Shown: positions 11,641-23,683, numbered from the stretch's first letter. The stretch is DNA of 64,000 nucleotides from Nemertoderma westbladi (GCA_032718475.1 JAUCBJ010008130.1:53636-117635); one strand, 5' to 3'. Translations and numbers: made by a program. The notes: generated by a model not told the origin, from the sequence alone.

Positions 11641-12545
11641 GAAGTAATTTCGAAAACACTGATCATTTTGCGATCATGATCTTTTGACCCCCTAGAATTG
11701 AACTTTTTTATGGTCAAATTTTGGCTACCCCCCCTAATTCGAGGGTGAGGTATCTTTTTGTAATGTTAAGTTTTTTCATACGGTGAACTCACAGGACTTG
11801 GTCTTCGAAATAAAACCGAAAACATGATCTTTCCTGATCATGGCCTGATCAAATCGCTTTTTGAAAATTTTGAAATGCTCAAAAGTTGCCCCTTCTTAAT
11901 AGAAGTCGATTAGTAAAAAAAAAGTCGGGGGTCTCAAACAAAGTTTTCGAGAAAATCGGGAAAAACCGAAAAACACGATCTTTTATGATCAGGAAGCTGA
12001 TCTCGAGAACTGGTTGCCCGATCGAGCCAATTTTTTTTTTAATCAACTCAGAATAGACCATTGCACATTTCTTACAATGAATGTTTATTAGAAAAATGCT
12101 TAGATTCGATTTTAAATATACTGATCTTTTCGCGATCATGATCTTGAGTTTTGACCCACTAGACTTGAACTTTTTTATGCCCAAATTTTGGCTACCCCCC
12201 ATAATTCGAGGGTGAGGAATCTTTTTGTGTGCGAGCCAATTTTTTTGTTAATCGACTCAGGGCGGTGTTCTGAACGTTTCCTACAGTAATTGTTTATATC
12301 CAAAATGCTTAGTTACGATTTTACGAAGTCCGATCTTTGCGCGATCATGATCTTGCGTTTTAACCGGGAAGAATTCACTTTTTTTAAATCTTTTAACGGG
12401 AATCATGACTAATGTGGGGTCGCTGAATCTTTTTGTAATGTTAAGTTTTTCGATTGGAGCAAGCCTTGAGTGTCCGATTGCTGATCAAAACTGATCTTTG
12501 CTGATCATGGTCAAGATCATGATCTGACACCTCCAAAAAAAGCTC
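11641..12545. repeat. three degenerate repeats, GATC-rich
   Basis: A block reading CTGATC..GCGATCATGATCTT, then GAACTTTTTTATG, then AAATTTTGGCTACCCCCC, AATTCGAGGGTGAGG and ATCTTTTTG occurs at about 11660-11765 and again at about 12121-12230, with a more diverged third copy at about 12330-12440. GATC occurs about 21 times in 900 bases, mostly in pairs or triplets forming GATCATGATC-like palindromes. No coding frame is convincing. It looks like the body of an old repeat family. Confidence 0.6.
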
Positions 12546-12739
12546 CTTGAATGTAAACCCATATGCTGCCTATCGATTGGCGCTGGTCCCAACTCCGTAG
12601 CATTAGCCGTTTTGGCTGTAGCTCCATAGCAACGTGGTTGCTAGGGAAGCGGACTTTTTGACTCAAATTGGCCCTAGCCGGAGAACCGTAGACTTTTTTA
12701 ACACATTATGTATGGCGAAAAGTCTTCTGGATAAATTTT
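12546..12739. other. non-coding spacer before the poly-G run
   Basis: No gene seen. The stretch ends in the first of two G homopolymers (12740-12753) that bracket the LINE ORF1-like region. Confidence 0.4.
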
Positions 12740-12899
12740 GGGGGGGGGGGGGGTCTAGGAACATCCTATTGTTCGTTTTCGCTTAGTTGCTGAGATCCTC
12801 TCGTCCCACAAATCCCAGGATTCTATAAAGGCATTCTGCTGGACTAGTTCCGTGGCCGGAATAGTGTTCGGTGTTCTGCGAACAGAGAACCTAATCGGT

Positions 12900-14452
12900 T
12901 TAGGGCCCTGACCGTCTAGGCCCCTCCCCCATGCGATCTCCTTGTTTATACTCACATACTTTGGTATTATTCCCTGGCCAGATTGATGCATCCAAGAAAA
13001 GATTAAGATGTTCTTCTAGGATTGTTACTTTGGCACTTTTTGGTGATCCCCTGTTTCCAATTATCCACACATGGATAGGTTCAATCCCAGTTTGCCTATA
13101 ACAGAAATCAATGAGCTGGTTGCGGCTGCAGCTTCTTTCCAGACCAGATACATATATGTACCACAAGTTAATGCTAGATTTTTGAGAATGATCCTTGATT
13201 ATAATCCTTTTTGAGTCTGAATTATTCAACTCGAGAAGTTCTTTCAACATATTGTTCTGGTCTCTTAGTAGACTGGATACCTTTAACTCAATATCGAGGT
13301 CAGAGAACCTGTTTTCAGTTTTGATTTCATCAATTTTACTTTCAAAAGTACAGGTTTTTGATGATGCTGTTTTATGTGGTCTAGACCACGTATTCTCAGA
13401 GTCCAGTACAGTCGCCATAGAAGCAGGATAAGGTATTGATACTTGATGACTGAGATTGATTGGGACATTTTCATTGCATTTGCTGTCATGCCCACCAGTT
13501 TCAGTCTCTTTAAGCTCCTTTGTATCTATGGTGAGAATATCCGTGTCACTAGGAACATCTGTGGTGTGTCCAAGTCCAAGCTTCGCTAAACTTAGTTGCT
13601 TACGCTTTTTCTTACTTCTATACTTTGACAGTTTAGGAGATTGATTTTTCTTTAAGATAGGTTGTGACTGCTGCCGTTCATCAATGGTGGCCTGGTTGGT
13701 TGTATTTTCCACTCCCACTGTTGTTTCAGTATTTCTCGTCTTTACCACTTCCTCCAGATGCTTTAATTTAGTAGCAGTGGGGTCAGAGGTATGTTGAAGC
13801 AATTTAAGTTCTATTTGCATATTGACTACCTTTTCTATCAAATCAAGAATTCCCACAGTTTCCATATTTGAGATATTTACCCGCTTTCTTGTACTGGGTG
13901 TTATTGATTTTGATTCTGCCGCCAGTGAGAACTCCACAACATCCATGGCCAACTCATCAATTGAGCGTCTATGGATAGTCGAAACCTTTGTACCAATTTC
14001 AGACCCAAGGAATTTTTTTATGCTGCATAAAAGCGTTGATTGAAAATATTGCAACATATCAATTCCTAGTGTTGATAGTGCTTTTGCGCAGTCACTCTTT
14101 GGATTTTGCATAATTCTTAATCGCATAGCTGTGGAAATGAAGTCTTCAGTGCTCCTAACATCATGAAACTCTGCCGATAGGCTGCAGTCAAGAGGAGATT
14201 CTGGCCACTCAGTAGATAACAATGGCACTGAGCCAATTGTAGTGCTATCCCCTGCATCAGTATAAGCTTGTACTTTGTTCTTAGTTATTTTGCACATTTC
14301 AAGACATTCTCTTAGCCATTGTAGCAGTTGGGGGCTGTGATTATGGATAGGTAGAATATTGTTTAATCCCTCAGATAGTGCATGGGCATATAAACAAATA
14401 AAAGGGCTACAATCATGAGCATTAACCTGTTTTGCAAAACTTGATTTTGTAT
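12900..14452 (-). pseudogene. LINE ORF1-like nucleic-acid-binding protein, orphan copy
   Basis: A long minus-strand frame is open here; its first ~40 codons (14453-14564) are LINE tail sequence, so the true N-terminus is missing. The body is hydrophilic: a helical N-terminal part with several Cys, a Lys-rich patch near the middle (YRSKKKRKQL), then near the C-terminus a fold resembling the RRM-like domain of Jockey/CR1-type LINE ORF1 proteins (IYVSGLERSC...SAKVTI...DASIWPGN). In those families this domain binds element RNA. No endonuclease or reverse transcriptase follows, and the frame degrades after about 12940 where another frame continues, so I call it a broken orphan. It lies between two long G runs (12740-12753 and 14609-14629). 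A host gene carrying this domain is possible but less likely. Confidence 0.45.
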
Positions 14453-14604
14453 GACTACTACTACTACTAGGATCGGCATGCTGCATTGCAGCTGCATTTT
14501 TAAGAATGCTGTGCCGGCTTATCGACAAAATTGCACCGCCACAACTCCCTATCACCCATGACATTTGCTAGATCATCCGCATCTTCAAGGCCAGTGTCCT
14601 TTAA
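14453..14604 (-). mobile_element. LINE 3' end fragment (same family as 37713-38270)
   Basis: On the minus strand this reads the last codons of a LINE ORF2, then the 3' tail TTAAAAATGCAGCTGCAATG...GATCC followed by a TAG/GTA-type trinucleotide tail. It matches the tail at 38220-38270 and the tiny insert at 23404-23451. The 5' truncation falls within five bases of the 21-G run. I did not find a target-site duplication. Confidence 0.75.
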
Positions 14605-14629
14605 TTAAGGGGGGGGGGGGGGGGGGGGG

Positions 14630-15330
14630 TAGCGCATTTTCTGACCAAAAAGACAAATTTTTGAAACATATCCTATCTGATGCAGAATTTCATGCTGAAT
14701 CCAAATATTGAAACCGTTTTCCGATATCTTACTTAGTTTTCGAGATATCTGGGATAGAAGATACTGGCTCCGATATATCGCGATATCGGTAAAGGCGATG
14801 AAGTGAGGGGTTTGCATTCAATTTCTGCGAATTTCTGTGCTCAGTGGTACCAATTGGATGTCTCCACGAGAAAGAGCACAAAATTTCAATTGAGAAGGTA
14901 TTTTTTTATGATTATTGGACCTACTGATCAGTTTATAAGACAACTTCAAGTCTCCGGAATGAAGACTGGACTCGAATAAGCGACTCTGCGGTCTTTGCGC
15001 GATTACACGGAATAGACTTATTGGTCATCGGAGATCTTCAAAATGTATAATCTCCAGTTCTAGTGGTCGTACGAAGTTCGTTTTAGGCTCATTCGAAAGC
15101 TCTTTTCTTAGAGAACAAAGTTACCATTTGATTTAAGACAACATGGTTGTAAAGCAACGAAAAATGAATTTGGGTAAAATATGCCTTGCAAATTTTGTTC
15201 AAGTTATGATTGCTCAGGGAGCTTTCAAGAGTTTGCTAAACGAAATGGTAACTTTGGTCTCTGAGAAAAGAGCTTTCGAATGAGCCCAAAACGAACTTCG
15301 AACACAGGATTTTCTCAAAAGTTAACAGTA
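14630..15330. repeat. non-coding stretch with an inverted repeat
   Basis: No gene. Arms of about 60 bp at 15072-15132 and 15240-15301 are inverted copies (CGAAGTTCGTTTTAGGCTCA against TGAGCCCAAAACGAACTTCG) with a loop of about 107 bp. They could form a hairpin or be a small MITE-like remnant. The 70-codon minus-strand frame at 14605-14817 reads through the G run and is not credible. Confidence 0.55.
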
Positions 15331-15948
15331 GGCTTAGGTTTCTATACAGAAATAAAAATAGTTTAAACACCGACTCCCACAAGTTACTTTGCTCTTCTTT
15401 AATACAGTGTCACATGGACTATGCATGCTCTTCTTGGTATAAAGGCTTAACCAAACAGCTTAAATGTAAATTACAAGTAGCTCAGAATAAAGTAGTACGA
15501 TTTATTAAAGACTACAAACCTAGGCACCATACCACCTATCTCCAGTTGACTTTTCTGAATCTGGACTACTTAACTTAGATAGTAGAGTTAAGCAGCTACG
15601 CCTTAATCATGTGCATACTGTGTATAATGGTAAATGTCCCAATTACCTAATACAAAAATTCAACAGAGTACGCGATACACACTCTTACAGTACCAGAGCT
15701 AGTGCTTCAAACTTCTACCTCCTGAATTGTAAATCCTTTGAATCTGATACTTTCTTTTTTAATGGTATTAAAAATTGGAACGCTCTGCCTAATGAAATTA
15801 AAAACCTAGATAATCAACATTCTTCTAAATCTGCTGTTAAATCTCACCTCCGCGTGCAATGTAAAATAGGTACAATAGTCCTACAGTAAGTTATTAGTTT
15901 ATTAATTATTTACTATTTATACTGTAATTACGTTTAATAATAAATTGT
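15331..15948 (+). pseudogene. CR1/L2-like LINE ORF2 C-terminal fragment
   Basis: Translated pieces show the conserved C-terminal tail of CR1/L2-type reverse transcriptases: CHMDYACSSWYKGL, then LQVAQNKVVRFIKDY, then NGKCPNYL, then NGIKNWNALPNEIKN and a final lysine/histidine-rich segment. The frame breaks at about 15575, splitting it into two frames, and the catalytic RT core is missing, so it is a 5'-truncated dead copy. The final frame (15611-15889) ends in a TAA followed by an AT-rich 3' region. Confidence 0.75.
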
Positions 15949-16226
15949 CGCGATACACACTCTTACAGTACCAGAGCTAGTGCTTCAAACTTCTACCTCC
16001 TGAATTGTAAATCCTTTGAATCTGATACTTTCTTTTTTAATGGTATTAAAAATTGGAACGCTCTGCCTAATGAAATTAAAAACCTAGATAATCAACATTC
16101 TTCTAAATCTGCTGTTAAATCTCACCTCCGCGTGCAATGTAAAATAGGTACAATAGTCCTACAGTAAGTTATTAGTTTATTAATTATTTACTATTTATAC
16201 TGTAATTACGTTTAATAATAAATTGT
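15671..16226 (+). repeat. tandem duplication of the LINE 3' end, 278-bp unit
   Basis: The segment 15671-15948, starting CGCGATACACACTCTTACAG and ending AATAAATTGT, is repeated directly at 15949-16226. By eye the two copies are identical. It contains the last ~70 codons of the LINE frame and its 3' tail, so the duplication followed the LINE insertion and is recent. Confidence 0.9.
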
Positions 16227-19200
16227 TCTGTACATTACATCATTCGTTTTAGGTTAGCATAGTGTAATATTGTATTTGTCACCAAGTAACTTAAAGGACC
16301 CCCTTGGAAATAATCTGCAAAGCTTTAGGGATAATCATATATGTTATGTTGGACAATACCTTTATACTGGTACATTGTTTGGTGTATTTGTTATCGTTTT
16401 TACATAATGTATTTATAAAAATCTATCAGTGCTTTCGAGTTTAACACAGAACTGGAAAGCTATGGACTCATAGTGGACCCAGTGGTCACAAGTCCCAGAT
16501 AGACCATATTCTGTTTCATAGGAAATACAGGATGTTGCTGCATTCATGAATTCTGCCTTTAAATTACTTATTTTACCAATTTTGGTCCAAAAGTACATTT
16601 TTGTGACATGATCATAGATCCCGACCCGGTTAGATTTGTACGCGTCACCGTTCTGCTGGGGCTGTTGTACTAAGTCGTTTTGGCTGAAGGCTGTCGGGGA
16701 AAATAATAGAGTTTGTGTTTCTCAATCTTAATGTTCCGAATGATGATAGCACAGAATCAGTATGTAATGAATATCACGATACAGAATGACAGCAGAAAAT
16801 ACACAGATATTAAATGGTGATGTTGGTGGCAGTGATGGTCATAAACTATGACTGGTCTGCAACTCTGTGATTAATGAACTGACCGGTAAATCAGTAATAC
16901 AGAATAATATATGATTGATACACACAGATATTGGTTTCACCTCTTACTCTACTTGGCCTTCTGTACCCAGTGGATGCTTTCCTATCTCTGTTCACGTGCT
17001 TCCCTCCCTGCTATTGGCTAAAATAATTACTAATTGTCACTTTGGCACTCCCTGTGAGTGTTTCCCCCCGCCGCTAGCCTCTACTAGCTGAGTTCTCCCT
17101 CTGAGGTGGTTTGACCTTTCACCTCTCTCTGTGGCTCTAGGGCTTGTGTCGCCCCCCCCCCCCCCAAAGTTGGTTATGAGGCTAGATTATTATTGGTAAT
17201 CTCGTATCCCCAACTATATTTGTAAAATGCTACTGGTCCTATTTTCGGGTGGATAATGTAATGGAATTGAATCCGCTCACAATTTTTTATTGATAAAAAA
17301 CCAGTTACGGTGTAATATTAATTATTCCTATTGAATTATTGGTAAGGGTTTTTACACCATCTAGTGCCATTATACCCATATTCGAATTGATAGGATGCCT
17401 TACTGAGATTCCTGACGTCTTATTGGCCCCTATTATTTGCCTTGAGTAAACCTGATATATAATCTCTGCTGGTTGATCATTGTATCCACTCAGAACATTA
17501 ACATATTGCAGAGGAGTTGCCTCCAATGCAGGGCCTTTGGATGCTGGGCAGATTACTGATGACCAGCGTTTATTACATGCCTTTATGTCTTAATGTTAAT
17601 GTCTTTGCCGTTAATGTCTGTGTCTTTGTGACATTATAATATTATTATTAATTGATATTCTGTCGTTAAACTCAATTTACTCTCTTTGTTTGTTTAATAT
17701 ATCCCCGATATTACGAAATCCAGGAAGTTTTACACTCGCCAGAAAAGGTGGGTCACTACAATTAAGTATCAGTGATAATCTGGACAATTGTATTAGATTC
17801 GTGTGTTGTCGTACCTCTGACTTACTAAATAATTAATATATGGCGATATCTCAGACCATTATTATAAGCAAAGCTCTTATTATTAATTATATCACGATTT
17901 AGAATTGTCACAAATTGATTATGGTTGAAATATCAATATATTTAGACATAAAGACAAGTTACAATACGTTTGCCCTAAAGTGAAACACAAACGCTAGACT
18001 TGAGTTCTTACAGAATTAATTAGTCAGTCATTTACTTGTTGTACTTTGTTGTCACACCCCCCCGGTATCATATCTCAGTTAAATACAATAGATAATCAAA
18101 TACCGTATCGAACTAAATAAGTTATAGAGCAAGTGCGATTAATCGATACAGTGAGCGGCCCTCCGTTAAAGGTACACTAGCACAACTCCGCCTATTGTAT
18201 CAGACCAGCGATTCAAGGTCCACAGTGCATGGAGTTTCTGCATAGTTGCAAAAGAGTCAAAATATACGAAATTGAGATTGAAAGAACATATTTTTTATTA
18301 AAGCGCTAACAGTAATAAACGCTGTTAAACGTTGAACCGTTTAACAGTAATATTTGACTCTCAACCCCCCTCGAGTCTTTTGATTTGCTTATTTATTCTA
18401 TTAATGTGCTTATTTTCTCTAATTTCGATCGGCCATCGTAATTGGTAGGAATTTGGTGCATAAATCTTTATCGATTTACATTATAGACCTGGCCCATTTA
18501 TTGTATTTTTTGGTAAGTATTCTGCAAGTATTTGATAAATTTATATACTGGTGTATAACCGGAGAGTGTAAAGGAGTACTTTATATATCGTTATTTATAA
18601 TTGATGTATTTGTTGTTTTTTGCTTTCATGTATTGGTGAGTTTTGAACATTAACTGATAGCGCCCTGTGTGTTTTACCGGTATCTGATTGATTGGCTTCA
18701 TAGTGTATTAAGTAAATGCTTAATTGTTTTGTAGGGCTCATTTTACCCCCTATCTTATTTCTATTTCCATTATTGGAACATATAAAGTTATTTATTTCCT
18801 TGTGGGAGGAAATATTACTTTATTCCCGACGAATTACCTTTCATACTTGGTTTTACGGAATTAAAGCGCAGAAGTACGACTGGCCCATCAATAATATCCA
18901 CAACATAGTCTCTGGATGAATCGTGGGGCACTTTCGTTTCTTCAACCAAGTATCGAACTGCTATTTATCGACATACCTTACGTACAGATTTACTAGTTCG
19001 AATTTTTCAGTCGATCGGAACCACTTTATGCGGTCTTAGCCCGTCAACAGTTCGTTATACCCTATACTCGGCGACATAACTAAGAGTCCTAGGTAGCGTA
19101 TGCGACAATCCCGGGGACGCATTCTACTAACTTTATCTATTGTTTTTATCTGTGCTATTAACTTTTGCACTAAGGTAGTGACAAGCCGACTTGAGGGCGT

Positions 19201-20241
19201 CGCAGTGATCCATTATATAAGGCGGGGTGTCGCAGGAGTTTTATCGCCCCAGTATGAATTAAGAAGGATGTTAAAAAGAGGTGTTAGGTCTATATATTTC
19301 TCCCCTTTGGGGTATCGTCAGGACCAAATTCAAAAATACAAAAACCAGAAAGAGCAGTACTACTTACTACATGCACTACAGTACCGGTACTGAGTATCCA
19401 ACCTAGGAGGGCTGGCAGACTGATCCTATAACAATATAAATCCGGCATGGCCTAAGATACTGTATAAAGCCATCAATGATTATTTGAACCCTACAATTGC
19501 AAATGATTGGTTAATTATACACAATAAATTCATGAAACGAAACGTGAAATGCTACAGTATGGAGACATTACCTGTTCGTCGCAAATAGGTTGGAATTGTA
19601 GGTATCGAACTTATTGAACGCGGTCGCACAATTATAAAATAATCAGTACGAAGGCATCAGTAATTGTAGGGACGCGGTATTTCAAATATTGGATTAAATA
19701 TACACGTTAATTAAATTATTTATAAAATATCCTACAAAAATGTATGATTGGCCGGGAAACTCTACAGTAGGAAAGCACCGGTCGCAATGGAACCTTACGA
19801 TAGCGGATATTGGAATACTATATACGGTTATTCAATATAAACTAATCCTACGTAAATGCATGCGAAACGTAGAATGATAGGAATAGCAGATCTGAAATGG
19901 TTGTACTCGGTCATTCAACTATAAAGAAATGCAACATAAATGCATGTGAAACGTACAGTAGATTCAGAAAACAATGTGTGTCTGTACTTTGCAAATAGGT
20001 ATTGAGTAAATTAACGGGGTTGTTCAACTATAAAAATAAAAATAATCAGTACGAAGGCATTAGAAATTGTCTGAAACGCTACTATTTCAAATATAGGATT
20101 AAACATACACGGTAATTAAATTATTTAAATTATTTATAAAACGTTACACCCTAATAATAATAAAACGTTACACGTTACACCCTCCACACTTCACTGGTTT
20201 ATCTAAACATTAGAGAATCTTTATAAACTACATTGAGAACA
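16227..20241. other. 4-kb non-coding stretch with weak open frames
   Basis: No gene I can support. It holds a 14-C run at 17152-17165. A minus-strand frame of about 100 codons, open from about 17600 to 17305 (PLQYVNVLSGYNDQPAEII), could be a gene or retroelement remnant, and a plus-strand frame at 19100-19393 starts with a hydrophobic segment; neither is recognised. A direct repeat of about 110 bp, beginning AATCAGTACGAAGGCAT, occurs near 19642 and 20050, with related AAATGCATGCGAAACGTA pieces near 19855 and 19940. Confidence 0.4.
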
Positions 20242-20310
20242 ATGTCGCTCAACAGAACTGAGAAATTCAACTACCTATACCAACAGTTGAGAGGTCAACT
20301 AAAGGAACTG
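20242..20310 (+). CDS. candidate first coding exon, 23 codons
   Basis: An ATG at 20242 in a moderate context opens 23 codons (MSLNRTEKFNYLYQQLRGQL...) that end exactly at CTG followed by GTAAGT, a consensus splice donor, in phase 0. A TTATAAAC sequence lies 20 bases upstream. Composition is helical and charged. The protein is not recognised and no following exon was identified, so this is only a candidate. Confidence 0.25.
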
Positions 20311-20680
20311 GTAAGTACTTTAATAGGTGATGACAATGACTTATGGCTTATGACAGGTTAGTTACTGTGTATTGTATGGTGGTAATGTAAAGATGGCCAT
20401 GTCAGTAATAGAGATAACTAATGCTCTTTAGTTAGCATTTTAAGAGTGAAGTGATTGCATTTGATCTCTTCAACCATCTAAATAAATTTGGATTCCTGAG
20501 GTCACCTTCAAAAAATAATGATAGACATATCTAACACTATTTATAGAGACTAGTCCTAGTAGGAATATAAAATTGATAGTAAATTGTGTCTGAGTGAAAT
20601 AGAACTAATTCATATTGATATTCTATTATGTATAATAATATTGTAATACTGTATACAATAATATCAAATTAAAGCAGTTA
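20311..20680. other. non-coding stretch
   Basis: AT-rich intergenic or intronic sequence between the candidate exon and the SINE. No feature seen. Confidence 0.4.
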
Positions 20681-20684
20681 AAGC

Positions 20685-20945
20685 AGCAGCTTGGTCTAGT
20701 GGTGACAATACTTGGCTTCCGATTAGGGAGCCCTGGTTCGATCCATAGATGTGGCCGCACTGTTTGGGCACAATGCTATAAATCCTGCAGCCTAGCCCAA
20801 CCCCGGCTTTCATCCTTCAGTGGTCGAAAAATGGGAACCAAGCCAACTTGGGAAACTGAGTGGAAGGGTTTACTGTGGAAGATCACCCATGGTAGTGAAC
20901 AGGCATTCCTTGGCTTAAACGAGCCTAAAAGATTCTCCCATAGAT
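20685..20945 (+). mobile_element. tRNA-derived SINE (candidate)
   Basis: The head contains a good RNA polymerase III A box (TGGTCTAGTGG, about 20693) and a B box (GGTTCGATCC, about 20733) about 40 bases apart, as in tRNA genes. The cloverleaf does not close well and the sequence runs on for about 200 bases with no terminator, which fits a SINE better than a working tRNA gene. The 87-codon frame through it has no coding support. No clear flanking duplication was found. Confidence 0.55.
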
Positions 20946-21506
20946 ATATTTCAATAATATAAAATTAACATTCCACAAGTTTTCAATCTATTACATATAG
21001 TCATAGCCTATATGAAACTACAAATGAGTTTTTTAGAGGGTGCCTTTTTTTCCCTGTGGTGCTTTTTTTCCCTTTTCCACGGGGAAATAAAGGCACCCAA
21101 TTTCGTAAATTTAATAAACATATGAGTGCTTTCAGGCAAAAATTGTCTCAGAATATGAAAGAGCATATGATTTAACCTAGAACTAGCAAAAATTGATTGA
21201 GATAAAATAAATATGTAATAAATGAGGCAATGTTTCATAAAACTGCCTTTTTTCCCCCATCTTACTATATATACTCTATACCTCTCTCTATATTCTTTAT
21301 CTCTGGTCATTTACTATCCTAACAGTTCTCAAGCCAGGTTCCAGGTAAACGACTAACTAAGGAGATTTGAAACCAGAAGCTCAGATTTGAACCAGGAATT
21401 CAAATTTGTTGTCCAGTTGTCTCTTTTATTTGAAATAAAAAGTCGGTTCCTTATTGGGCCACTAGGCCCATCACTAGTAGTAGTAGTATAAAATAAACAA
21501 ACTAAC
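20946..21506. other. non-coding stretch
   Basis: No gene. The minus-strand frame at 21008-21310 is Lys/His-rich low complexity over TTTTTCCC-type runs. A short (TAG)n lies near 21476-21487. If the next feature is a real exon, this is its downstream intron. Confidence 0.4.
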
Positions 21507-21905
21507 CTGCCATTGTGCAGACTATGTCACTGACAGTCTCACTGTAGATCACCTCAAAGATGGAACGGGTATCCCCAACCTGCAATTTCGATACGGGCAG
21601 TAACTCCTTGTCTTCAACAACAATTGTCTCGAGGCATTCAATAATGCTCTGACTGCACTTTGTATTGGTCCAGGTATCGAATGGATGTTGGATGCCTTCA
21701 CGATCGACAAAACACAGAGCGGCACTGCGGATCCTTTGGGATGAGATAGTTATGGTTTGGGTGCAGCGGGTCGCCATGTCTATGATAGCAAGCACTTCAT
21801 CTTCGCCCTGGTCATAACTCACATTTAGGTCGTAGCCACAGTTGGCTTCAGGTCCACCGGGTCCAACTACCTTGCTTACGAATGTCGCAGGAATAGTAAC
21901 TTCAT
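21507..21905 (-). CDS. candidate host exon: 133-codon, 6-Cys extracellular-type module, phase 1-1
   Basis: On the minus strand, an acceptor (TTTTATTCCTAAAG) precedes position 21905 and a donor (G|GTTAGT) follows 21507. The 399 bases between them are open in one frame, begin with two bases completing a codon and end with one base, so the exon is symmetrical phase 1-1, the typical class of shuffled extracellular modules. It contains GPGGPEANCGYDLNVSYDQG and six cysteines. The pattern of Cys, then CTQTI, then LCFVDREGI and a Trp loosely resembles the small Cys/Trp modules found next to fibrinogen-like or laminin-G domains, but I do not recognise the family. A Thr-rich phase 1-1 mini-exon lies upstream in the same sense at 57870-57911. 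Confidence 0.5.
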
Positions 21906-23044
21906 CTTTAGGAATAAAACAAATATATATATACAGTCCACTAAATACAAATTTAAGGACAATGAAGTCTCATTCACATACAGTCAGTTATTTTGTACAA
22001 TCAATCAAAAATAAACAGCAACATTGCCAATAAGAAAGATATGTGAATATGAGAATACAGAAAACCCTTTCGTGTCCCATCAAATCACTCATATACTGTA
22101 GGTCAGTGTTTATTTTGTTATTTCTTCCTTTTTTGTCCATTTTTTTTTAAGTTTAGATGCCCTGGTTCCGTTATCAGTTGTTCTGTGAATTCCCTGTAGC
22201 TCGTTTATTGACAGGATCTGATATGTAGGAGATATGTAAGTATTTATTTATATGACATGAGTAGTAGAGGAAGAGGGTCCCCCTGGTAAGTCCTCCCTAT
22301 GCTTCTCTATGGGATTTCCGCTCAGAGGGCTATTGAAAATGATCAATTTTGATACATTTACAACAACCATCTGCCACCCCCATTCATTCGCATTGCATCA
22401 ACCAATGATCGATATTCAACTACGCGTAGCCTAGCCTCACGATGCATGCCTAGCCCCTCGCTCCTGGTTACTCTCCGTTTCGCCTAGCTACCATGACGAC
22501 GACACGATGACGACGATGATCTAATGTATCCTATCATCATCTTTACGGTCAGTCACGGTCGTTGCCCTCTTCCACACTCACATATATTGCGCTATGCTAT
22601 GCTATGCCAACCATCATTACCAACCAGCGCCAGTGTGTGAGTGTGTTAAATTCCCGCTATGCGTACAGTACACGTAGTCGCATTACGCGGCGAAGTGAAT
22701 GCGTTTCCATGGTTACTCACCCTATCGCATCTGTGGCATACTGCGAGCTAACATCTCTATTATACTGTACGTTTTTTTATTATAATTATTGATTATTGTT
22801 ACACACAACCCAATAATTCTTATTTGTACACGTATTTCCTAACTGACCAACCAACCAACCAACAAACCGCATTTAGGCTATTTTCTTATTTCATGGTTTA
22901 AGACCTGTATTATATTGTAGGGTTTTATTTTTGAAAATATCCTATATATAATCTCTTGCTTTAATCACAATTAATCATTTATAATGAATGGTTTTAGTTT
23001 AAAAGTTTTCACTTTGTTTGATTTACAATAAAATAAATTAAATA
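21906..23044. other. non-coding stretch
   Basis: No gene supported. Contains CCAACCAACCAACCAAC near 22849-22865 and a GACGACGACACGATGACGACG stretch near 22494. The last 250 bases are strongly AT-rich and lead into the small gene at 23045. Confidence 0.4.
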
Positions 23045-23470
23045 ATGTCTTCCGATTCCGATATGGTTATGCCAATAGTAAGACATTCATTTTTTGCAGA
23101 AGATGGTGAGCCGTATATTATTATTGATTATACAATATACCGTCGGGGAGATGATGATAAATTTAAAATCGATTTTTCTGAAAAAGCGAGGAAAGTTTTA
23201 AGTACAATTGATATTGATGCTTCTGAAAATACCATTCATCTCTTAGATTACAACCTAAAAGATGATCATGCAGGAAAATTAATCAACATCTTACTATTAT
23301 CAATGATAGATGGGTTAATTGTTATTACACAATACAATGAGGCTGGTGAAAAGTTTGAAATACAGCTAAATCGGCATAATCCCTACGAAATTATGTCTTT
23401 CTTAAAAATGCAGCTGCAATGCAGCATGCCGATACTAGTAGTAGTAGTAGCATGTCTTTCTTTATTGTAA
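23045..23470 (+). pseudogene. small acidic AT-rich gene of unknown function, cut by a 48-bp LINE tail
   Basis: An ATG preceded by AT-rich sequence (AATAATG) opens a 141-codon frame rich in Asp, Glu and Ile (MSSDSDMVMPIVRHSFFAED at the start). No family is recognised. After about 119 codons the frame enters inserted LINE tail sequence (23404-23451) flanked by an 11-bp duplication, which shifts the frame and gives a false C-terminus. Without the insert the frame would continue in phase to a stop at 23548-23550, so the original product was about 30 residues longer than the insertion point. Composition and compactness match the RING-like neighbour at 23684. A viral or transposon origin is possible but unproven. 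Confidence 0.5.
23404..23451 (+). mobile_element. 48-bp LINE 3' tail insertion with 11-bp target duplication
   Basis: The insert AAAAATGCAGCTGCAATGCA...TAGTAGC matches the LINE 3' tail at 38221-38270 and 14453-14510. It is flanked by perfect copies of ATGTCTTTCTT at 23393-23403 and 23452-23462, the target duplication expected from target-primed reverse transcription. Almost the whole element is missing, so this is an extreme 5' truncation. Confidence 0.92.
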
Positions 23471-23683
23471 TGATTTCAAAAGAATCCTTTGTCGAGACTG
23501 AAGAATCAACAGATAATGTTGAATTTGTTGATAATATCATTGATTCTTGACTTTTTTCATTATATTATAAATATTTTATGATTATTTTTAAAATGTTGAT
23601 TTTCTTAACTATGAAAAAAAAAATCAAATTTTAAATAATCGAAAATTGTAGTATTTGTATATACAGTATATCAGATATGTTTG

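Noticed and set aside
19100-19393. 97-codon frame with a signal-peptide-like N-terminus
   Set aside because: Composition is otherwise random and no splice or promoter context supports it.
20685-20760. Functional tRNA gene
   Set aside because: A and B boxes are good but the acceptor and anticodon stems do not pair and there is no terminator; a SINE head fits better.
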